NCBI GenBank assembly: GCA_016297555.1
Contig: JAEDGK010000012.1
Span: 1 to 28,077, forward strand
Reading direction: 5' to 3'
Length of the DNA: 28,077 bases
Origin: Clostridiaceae bacterium
GTDB taxonomy: Bacteria; Bacillota; Clostridia; Oscillospirales; Acutalibacteraceae
The notes beneath the pieces were generated by a model. That model ran no database searches and was not told the origin of the DNA. It saw only the letters and a list, made by a program, of their open reading frames with translations. Positions 16,552 through 23,300 of the stretch are shown piece after piece. The position numbers were made by a program, and so were the translations under genes. Position 1 is the stretch's first letter. Every line of letters starts with the position of its first letter.

Positions 16552-16586
16552 CGGGCGAAAGACGGCTGAGCACCGCCTTTCGCCCG
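16552..16586. other. Strong hairpin between frr and uppS
   Basis: A perfect 10-bp inverted repeat (CGGGCGAAAG ... CTTTCGCCCG) with a 15-nt loop that can add a 3-bp inner stem lies in the 108-base gap between frr and uppS. On the operon strand no U tract follows (GTTATGCAAATAAAG), so it is unlikely to be a complete intrinsic terminator. It more likely stabilises or processes the mRNA segment that ends with frr. Confidence 0.5.
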
Positions 16587-16597
16587 CACAGGCTTTG

Positions 16598-17152
16598 TCA
16601 GATTTCCATTATATCCTTTTCTTTTTCATCCGAAGCCTTGTCAATTTCCTTGATATACTTATCGGTAATATCCTGGAGCTTCTTTTCGGCATATTTGAGG
16701 TCATCCTCGGTTATTTCCGATGATTTTTCCATCTTTTTAACCTTATCAATGCAGTCGCGTCTGATGGAACGGATTGCAACGCGGGAATCCTCCGCCATTT
16801 TTTTGACATCCTTGCACAAATCCTTACGGCGTTCCTCGGTAAGCTGAGGGAAAACAAGACGGATAATTCTGCCGTCATTCTGAGGATTGATGCCGATATC
16901 AGAAGCCATTATAGCCTTTTCAATCGGATGAAGCGTTGAAGTATCCCAAGGCTGAATGGTCAGAATTCTTGCTTCGGCAACCGAAACAGCCGCCATCTGA
17001 TTAATCGGAGTCGGCGTTCCGTAATAATCAACCTTAATCTTATCAAGCACAGAGGCGTTTGCTCTGCCTGCTCTGATTGCGGCATACTCAGCGTTGAGAA
17101 CGCTTACGGTTTTGCCCATTTTTTCTTCTGCTGCTGTAAAAACTTTTTCCAT
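16598..17152 (-). CDS. frr: Ribosome recycling factor
   Basis: With EF-G, splits post-termination ribosomes; cytoplasmic, 184 residues, the standard length. The conserved RRF features are visible: IRAGRANASVLDKIKVDYYG, TPTPINQMAAVSVAEARIL, QPWDTSTLHPIEKAI, INPQNDGRIIRLVFPQLTEE, and the helical RRDCIDKVKKMEK region. Its ribosome site AAGGAGG is formed by the last codons of pyrH, nine bases upstream of the ATG, and the two genes are 4 bases apart, so translation is probably coupled. Confidence 0.98.
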   Translation of the reverse strand: MEKVFTAAEEKMGKTVSVLNAEYAAIRAGRANASVLDKIKVDYYGTPTPINQMAAVSVAEARILTIQPWDTSTLHPIEKAIMASDIGINPQNDGRIIRLVFPQLTEERRKDLCKDVKKMAEDSRVAIRSIRRDCIDKVKKMEKSSEITEDDLKYAEKKLQDITDKYIKEIDKASDEKEKDIMEI

Positions 17153-17156
17153 GGGG

Positions 17157-17867
17157 TTAACCCTCCTTAACTATTGTTCCGATATTTTCTCCGAGAACCG
17201 CTTTTACGATGTTCTCCGGATTTTCCAAATTAAAAACAAGAATGGGTATGTTATTATCACGGCAAAGGGAAGCTGCCGTTGAATCCATAACCTTGAGGTC
17301 CTTTTCAAGAACCTCGCTGTGAGTAACAACATCATATTTAACCGCGTCCGCAAATTTATTGGGGTCCTTGTCGTAAACGCCGTCAACATTGGTTGCCTTA
17401 AAGATGATATCGGCTTTTATTTCAGCCGCTCTAAGCGCGGCGCAGGTGTCGGTTGAGAAAAACGGATTTCCCGTGCCGCTTGCAAAAACAACTACCCTGC
17501 CCTTTTCAAGATGACGAACCGCTCTGTTTCTGATATATGTTTCTGCTATCTGGTGCATCTCGATAGCGCTCTGAACTCTGACGGGAACCTCCAAACGCTC
17601 GAGAGCATCGGCAAGAGCAAGAGAATTCATAACCGTTGCGAGCATTCCGATATGGTCGGCGCGGGTTCTGTCCATCTCCCCGCCGGAGCGTCCTCTCCAG
17701 AAATTTCCGCCGCCTACAACAAGACCGACCTGAACTCCGAGATCGGTAATTTTTTTAACGGCGGAGCAAATGGAATTAATTGTGTCAAAATCAAAGCCGT
17801 GACCCTGCCCGCCGGCAAGCACCTCGCCGCTGAGCTTTAGAAGAATACGCTTATAAACAGGCTGCAT
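17157..17867 (-). CDS. pyrH: Uridylate (UMP) kinase
   Basis: Phosphorylates UMP to UDP with ATP; amino-acid-kinase fold, hexameric in bacteria, feedback-inhibited by UTP in known members. The signatures are VYKRILLKLSGEVLAGGQG, GLVVGGGNFWRGR, MDRTRADHIGMLATVMNSLA, VFASGTGNPFFSTDTCA and KATNVDGVYDKDPNK. ATG 17867 gives MQPVYKRILLKLSG, the usual N-terminus (236 residues); a GTG at 17876 would only add MFV. It is the first gene of the leftward operon, with a well-formed promoter about 40 bases upstream. The rpsB and tsf genes that often precede it in Firmicutes are not adjacent here; a divergent GH89 gene is. Confidence 0.98.
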   Translation of the reverse strand: MQPVYKRILLKLSGEVLAGGQGHGFDFDTINSICSAVKKITDLGVQVGLVVGGGNFWRGRSGGEMDRTRADHIGMLATVMNSLALADALERLEVPVRVQSAIEMHQIAETYIRNRAVRHLEKGRVVVFASGTGNPFFSTDTCAALRAAEIKADIIFKATNVDGVYDKDPNKFADAVKYDVVTHSEVLEKDLKVMDSTAASLCRDNNIPILVFNLENPENIVKAVLGENIGTIVKEG

Positions 17868-17903
17868 AACAAACACCGCTTTCTGATAAACTATATTTAT
17901 TAT

Positions 17904-17932
17904 ATTTTACTTTATTTAAGGCTTAGTGTAAA
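17904..17932 (-). promoter_or_regulatory. Sigma-A-type promoter of the pyrH-polC operon
   Basis: On the - strand a TTTACA -35 box (17927-17932) is separated by exactly 17 bases from a TAAAAT -10 box (17904-17909) in an A/T-rich region. The predicted transcript starts near 17897, about 30 bases before the pyrH ATG. It is the only good promoter noticed ahead of the twelve-gene run. Confidence 0.65.
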
Positions 17933-18055
17933 GCGTTATTTTACAATTTATTGATTTTTTTAATACCCAATTTCATAATTTTGTAACTCTTGATGAATAT
18001 TTTAACATATTCAGCTCTAAAAAGCTTTAACAATCTGTTAAATAAAATAAATAAC

Positions 18056-18084
18056 TTGCCTATTAAACGCTTTTGCGCTATACT
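18056..18084 (+). promoter_or_regulatory. Sigma-A-type promoter of the GH89 gene
   Basis: TTGCCT (-35, 18056-18061) and TATACT (-10, 18079-18084) are 17 bases apart on the + strand. The predicted start near 18091 leaves a leader of about 26 bases containing the GGAGGA ribosome site at 18105-18110. This position rules out the ATG at 18093 as the main start. The -35 box matches the consensus less well than the -10 box. Confidence 0.55.
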
Positions 18085-18116
18085 AAAATATAATGCTCTT
18101 TATTGGAGGATTTGAT

Positions 18117-20222
18117 GTGAAAAATCTTATTTTAAGAAACACTCCCGAAATTGCGGATATGTTTGAGCTGAGAAGCATTGAAAGTGCAGACGGCAAAAAC
18201 ACCTATGAGCTTTTTTGCGAAAACGGCAAAATTGTTTTATGCGGCGACTGCAAAATAAGTCAGGCGATGGCTTACTATGCTTATCTTAAAACATACTGCG
18301 GCGTTAATTTGTCGCATTGCGGAAACACGGAGCTTTCGGTTACCTCCGCTCCTCTTTTTGAGGGTAAAATAACAAAGATTATCCCTCAGAAACACCGCGC
18401 ATATATGAACTACTGCACGCTCGGATATTCCTTTGCCTATTGGAAATGGGATAAATGGGAAAAAGAAATTGACTTTATGGCGATGAACGGTATCAATATG
18501 CCTCTGTCAGTTGTGGGGAGCGAGGCGGTTTGGTATTACACGATGCGCGACTTTAAATACAGCGAAACAGGCGCGCTTTCATTCCTCTCCGGCCCCGGCT
18601 TCTGGCCCTGGCAGCTTATGTCAAACATTACGGGCTATTTCAGCCTGACCGATGTTAAATACATAGAAAGCAGACTTGAACTCGGCAAAAAGATAATCGA
18701 CCGCGAGGTTGAGCTTGGAATGACGCCCATTCAGCAGGGCTTTGCAGGCACGGTTCCTTCAACCATTTCAAAGCTTTTCAACAAAGTTAAGCTGCGTATG
18801 GTTCCGTCCTGGTGCAACTTCCCGATAACCTATCAGCTTGACCCCACCGACCCTGTTTTCAAAAAATTCGGCACGGCTCTGCTCGAAAAACAGCGTCAGC
18901 TTTTCGGTGTGCATCATTATTACGCCTGCGACCCGTTTCACGAAAACGCTCCGTCGGTCAAAACAAAGGATTATCTTTGGAAGGTCGGCAGGGCGATTGA
19001 CTCAATGTATAAGGATTTTGACAAGGATTCCGTGTGGGTTATGCAGAGTTGGTCGCTCAGAGAGCAGATTGTCAAAGCCGTCCCAAAGGAAAGGCTGCTC
19101 ATTCTCGACATTGACGGCAGCAAGCACAGCCAAACGGATAATTTCTGGGGATATGAGTTTGTGCTCGGCAATATCCACAATTTTGGCGACAGAAACACGC
19201 TTCACGGCAGCATAAAAGCTCTTGCCGATAACGCCTATGCTTCGCTTGACTGCGAAAACTGCACGGGCACGGGTCTGTTTATGGAAGGTATATTCCAAAA
19301 TCCGCTTTATTATGATTTGGCATTTCAGATGCTCACGGAAAGCTCTGCGATAAATCTTGATGACTGGCTTAAAGACTATGCTTTCCGCCGCTACGGCAGC
19401 AAGGAAAAATGTCTCGTTGACGCGGTTAAGCTTCTCGCGGAAAGCTGTTACAGCGAAAATTGCACGGGGCGTGAAACAGGCTCTGTCATCTGCGCCAGAC
19501 CCGCAACCGAACTTCGCCACACGGCTCCAAACGATTTCCGTGAAAGACGGTATGACAATAAAACGCTCTTCCGCGCGGCAGAGCTTCTGCTCAGCGCACA
19601 GGAAGCAACAAAAGACGGCTATGAATTTGACGCCTGCGACCTTGTCCGCCAGACTTTAAGCAACTATGTTTCGGATTTGTATGACAAGGCAATGTACGGC
19701 TTTTACAGCAAGGATGTTAATATATTTGAGCGCTCGTCAAACGCTTTTCTTAAAATCTGCGAAGAGCTTGACAGCTTGCTTCAAACAAGACCCGAGCTGA
19801 CGCTCTATGAGCATCTCAAAGAAGCCCGCGAGCTGGCTTTTACCGAAAAGGATCAGCAGAATTTTGAGCTGAATCTGCTCACTCAGATAACGCTTTGGGG
19901 ACCGATTTCAAACACGGTCAACTACGATTATGCCTGGAAGGAATGGGGCGGACTAATTAAAACCTATTACCTCAAACGCTGGCAAAGCTTCTTTGAACGG
20001 CTCGCTTATGAATTCCCGAGACGCGGAAAATTCTCAACCACAACCCGCAAACAGCATTGCGAGCGCAACATTTACCGTGGCAATCAGTTTTATAAAAGCT
20101 ATGCGGAATTTGAGAGAAAATGGCTTTCAACCGCAAATCCCGACGCTCCGAGCGAAGAAAACACGGTTGAAACGGCTCGGGCTTTGCTTACAAAATACAA
20201 AAGGGCAATTCTTGAAGACTGA
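18117..20222 (+). CDS. GH89 alpha-N-acetylglucosaminidase, cytoplasmic form
   Basis: A 701-residue glycoside hydrolase of the NAGLU/GH89 family, which removes terminal alpha-linked GlcNAc (as in GlcNAc-alpha-1,4-Gal caps of gastric-type mucin, or heparan sulfate fragments). Family motifs run in order: YMNYCTLGYSFAYWKWDKWE, MNGINMPLSVVGSEAVW, LSGPGFWPWQLMSN, QQGFAGTVPSTISK, YACDPFHENAPS, WVMQSWSLREQIV and GTGLFMEGIFQNPLYYDLAF. By alignment from memory with human NAGLU, the Glu of FHENAP (~276) is the acid/base and the Glu of FMEGIFQN (~390) the nucleophile. There is no signal peptide, carbohydrate-binding module or anchor, so the enzyme probably works on imported oligosaccharides. The chosen start is GTG 18117, six bases after GGAGGA; the ATG at 18093 lies too close to the predicted transcription start. 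It is a single gene, divergent from pyrH, closed by a hairpin terminator. Confidence 0.93.
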   Translation: MKNLILRNTPEIADMFELRSIESADGKNTYELFCENGKIVLCGDCKISQAMAYYAYLKTYCGVNLSHCGNTELSVTSAPLFEGKITKIIPQKHRAYMNYCTLGYSFAYWKWDKWEKEIDFMAMNGINMPLSVVGSEAVWYYTMRDFKYSETGALSFLSGPGFWPWQLMSNITGYFSLTDVKYIESRLELGKKIIDREVELGMTPIQQGFAGTVPSTISKLFNKVKLRMVPSWCNFPITYQLDPTDPVFKKFGTALLEKQRQLFGVHHYYACDPFHENAPSVKTKDYLWKVGRAIDSMYKDFDKDSVWVMQSWSLREQIVKAVPKERLLILDIDGSKHSQTDNFWGYEFVLGNIHNFGDRNTLHGSIKALADNAYASLDCENCTGTGLFMEGIFQNPLYYDLAFQMLTESSAINLDDWLKDYAFRRYGSKEKCLVDAVKLLAESCYSENCTGRETGSVICARPATELRHTAPNDFRERRYDNKTLFRAAELLLSAQEATKDGYEFDACDLVRQTLSNYVSDLYDKAMYGFYSKDVNIFERSSNAFLKICEELDSLLQTRPELTLYEHLKEARELAFTEKDQQNFELNLLTQITLWGPISNTVNYDYAWKEWGGLIKTYYLKRWQSFFERLAYEFPRRGKFSTTTRKQHCERNIYRGNQFYKSYAEFERKWLSTANPDAPSEENTVETARALLTKYKRAILED

Positions 20223-20231
20223 GATTTTTCT

Positions 20232-20257
20232 AAGCGGCGCACCTTCGTGCGCCGCTT
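20232..20257 (+). terminator. Intrinsic terminator of the GH89 gene
   Basis: AAGCGGCGCAC-CTTC-GTGCGCCGCTT is a perfect 11-bp, GC-rich stem with a cUUCg-type tetraloop. It lies ten bases after the GH89 stop and is followed by TATATT. Confidence 0.8.
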
Positions 20258-20270
20258 TATATTGCCTAAA

Positions 20271-20303
20271 CAGGCGGTAAGGTAAATTCGACCTTGCCGC
20301 CTG
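20271..20303. terminator. Second hairpin between convergent genes
   Basis: CAGGCGGTAAGGT and ACCTTGCCGCCTG pair over 13 bp with a single G-T wobble and a 7-nt loop. ATTTTCTT follows on the + strand, so it is probably a back-up terminator for rightward transcription. Confidence 0.6.
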
Positions 20304-20322
20304 ATTTTCTTAAAAATGAGCC

Positions 20323-20350
20323 GAAGCCCCCGGCAAAAGCCGGGGGCTTC
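20323..20350 (-). terminator. Intrinsic terminator of the left dockerin/InlB-repeat gene
   Basis: GAAGCCCCCGGC and GCCGGGGGCTTC form a perfect 12-bp stem with a 4-nt loop, 17 bases downstream of the - strand stop at 20367. On the - strand it is followed by GGCTCATTTTTAAG, a U tract a few bases after the stem. Confidence 0.75.
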
Positions 20351-20366
20351 TTGAAATTATTATGAG

Positions 20367-23300
20367 TTATTTACCTGCTTCACCGGTAACCTGGTTGATG
20401 TTTGTCAAGCCGATTGCGAAGTCCTTAACAAGTGAAGCATCGTTTGTCGTGATAAATCTGTCGGCTCTGATATTTGCGGCTTTGAACTTATAAGCAACAT
20501 AGTTGCTGCTGTTCTTAATACTCCAGTCTGTAATACCAACCGATTCATCCTTAATTGCGGAAGCATCGGTCGAGTTAATTCTCGAGTCGCCGTTAACATC
20601 ACCGTAAATGATAATGTAGAAGCTCTCAACAAGCTCGTTTGTGACATTATCATAAACCTTAATCTTTGTTCCTGTGCCGGTGTAAGGCTCAAATGTTGTT
20701 CCGGCAGGAGTCTTGACATATTCAATCTCTATTCTGCCGTCGCCCTGAACATCAATGTAGCTGGAAAGAAGAACTTCTTCTCTGAGTCTGTCCTTCAAGC
20801 CGTATACATACCATTCGCTGACGCCGTCCTCATAATCGTCAACCGTGCCGCCGGCTCTGTCGATAACCGTGGTGCAGGTGTCGTTCTTCGGGATAAGCAT
20901 AACCTTTACGCGCTCATAAACCGCATAAAGAGTAACATTTTCAGCGGGCATTGTCATGCTTGTAACAATGCGATTTGCATCGCCCTCAACTGTTGACCAG
21001 CCAAGGAAGGTATGGTGCTCATTGAATGTGGGAGCATCTGCGGGGAATACAATTTCTTCACCGAGCTTATATGAGCCGGTTTCATAATCATATGCCTCTT
21101 CGGGCTTAACAATAGCCGCGCCCTCTGCGGGAACATGATAGTTCTTGAATGTAACCGTAAAGTCAGTTGCAGTCCAGATTGCTATGAACTCTGCACCGTC
21201 AGCATCCATTGTTCCGAAATCGGTAACGGGTGTGTCGGGAGCTTCGGAAGTTGCCCAGCCGCCGAATTCAAAGCCGTCTCTTACGGGAGTTTCAGCAGGA
21301 GCAACGATAGCTTCGCCGAAAGCAACCTCGATGGTTTCAACGGGATTACCTGTGCTCTCGAATACGCCCTCGCCGGCATCAAATACGGCATTGAGCGAAT
21401 TCTTAGCCCACTGTGCAATAACCTTAACATCCTTATCGGGCATTACAACGGGAACCTTTGCAGCATCGCCGTTTTCATCTACCCAGCCTGTGAAGGTATA
21501 GCCTGCCTTCTCGGGATTGGCTACGGGTGTTACGGTTGCGTTATAGTAATAGTCATAATCGGTTTCAACGCCGTCAACAACTACTGTCAGTTTATGCTGA
21601 TTTCTTGCAAAGAAAGCCTTGAGCGTAAGAGTGCCTGTTACGGGAATTGTGCCTGTAAGTACACTGTTTACGGTATCAAGCGTGAAGCCTGCGGGAACGG
21701 TAACGGAAGCTGTTCTTTCATCACCGACAACGCCGTCATTGTAATTGAATACCATGGTCGGAGTTGTTGAATATGTGCCGTCAGTCTCCATCTGATAAAC
21801 TTCAAGAACATAACCTACATTTGCATTGGGAGCCCATTTTGCGGTAAATTCAAGATCCTTTGCGGGCATTGTGCCGTAATCGGTGGGCTGCTTGCCGTCA
21901 GCGTCAAACCAACCGCCAAATACATAGCCTGCTTTGGTGGGAGCCGATGTGGGAGCGGGAATTGCCGCGCCGAAATCGGTTGCCGTCGGTCCGTAATAAA
22001 CCGTATCATCAACAATATAGGTTACATCATAGCTGTTAACCGTCCAGCTCGCGATAATCTCAACATTATCGCCGGGCATTGTTGCGGGAACCGTTGTGGG
22101 ATCGCCGTTGCCGTCAACCCAGCCGTTGAAGGTGTAGCCTTCTTTTTCGGGATCTGCTACGGGATCAACGGGAGCTTCAAACGGATATTCAACCTCTGTA
22201 ACCGTTCCGTCAACATTAACGGTAAGCTTATTGACCTCACGAACATAGTAAACCTTGAGTACGGTTGTTCCGTCGGCTGCAACAACAGCTTCAAGAACGG
22301 ATGCAGATGCATCAACCGTGAAGTTTTCTGCTGTGTCGGGAACTGCCGTTACGGTTGACTCGGTTTTAGCTGTAAGACTGTCAACTCTGTCAGCCGCTGC
22401 GGGATATGCCATATCAACCGTCATGTAGTAATGCTCAACCGTGTAATCAACATCAGCGGGAGTCCATACTGCATAGAAGGTCTTTCCTTCCTCGTCCATT
22501 GTACCAAGGTCTGCAATGACGGTTTGACCGTCCGTTGACCAGCCGAGGAATTCATAACCGGTCTTGGTGGGATCAGAATCGGGCTCGATTACGGGAGTTC
22601 CGAATACGGAAGCCGTTGTCTGATAAGGATCAGCATCATCAAGCTCTTTGTAGAAATTGGAGTCAAACTCCAAGGCATTCCACTGAGCCGTAAGAGTGAT
22701 ATCACCTGCGGGCATGGTTGCGGGAACCTCTGCATCCCAGCCTGTAAACTCATAACCAAGCTTTGTGGGATCTTCGGGAGGAGTAATATCGGTTGCATAA
22801 TCCTGAGTAATGGGAGCAATCTCACTGCCGCCGTCGGTATCAAAAGTAATTGTGTACTGATTGATCGTCCACTGTGCCTGATAAGTTGCATCACCGACTG
22901 CTACTGTTGCAACACCGGGATTCCAGCCCTTGAAGGTATAACCTTCTCTGACGGGATCTGTGGGAGCAACAACCGTTGCGCCGTGATAATAGGTGCTGAC
23001 CAAAGTGGGATTGCCGTCAATGGTGCCGCCCATTGCATAGAAGCCTATTGTGTAGGTCTTTCTTGCATAGTAAACCTTCAGAACCGTTGAGCCGTCGGGA
23101 GCAACGGCAGCGGAAAGTACCGATTTAGCGGTGTCAACATAGAAGCCCTCTGCAACGCTCGGGGTAACTTCTACGGTCTTATCGGTTGTGCCTGTCTTGT
23201 TGATTACATCGGGTGTGCCGTAAGCTCCTGCGGTATCCATTGTATAAATTTCAACCGTATAAGGAGTATCATCAGCAGGAGCCCAGACAGCCGTGAAGGT

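Noticed and set aside
18093..18116. ATG at 18093 as start of the GH89 gene
   Set aside because: It lies too close to the predicted transcription start (-10 at 18079-18084) and lacks a ribosome site, whereas GTG 18117 follows GGAGGA by six bases.
21135..21770. Cys/Gly-rich + strand frame (211 codons) opposite the InlB array
   Set aside because: It arises from the repetitive, biased codon use of the repeat array on the - strand and has no independent support.
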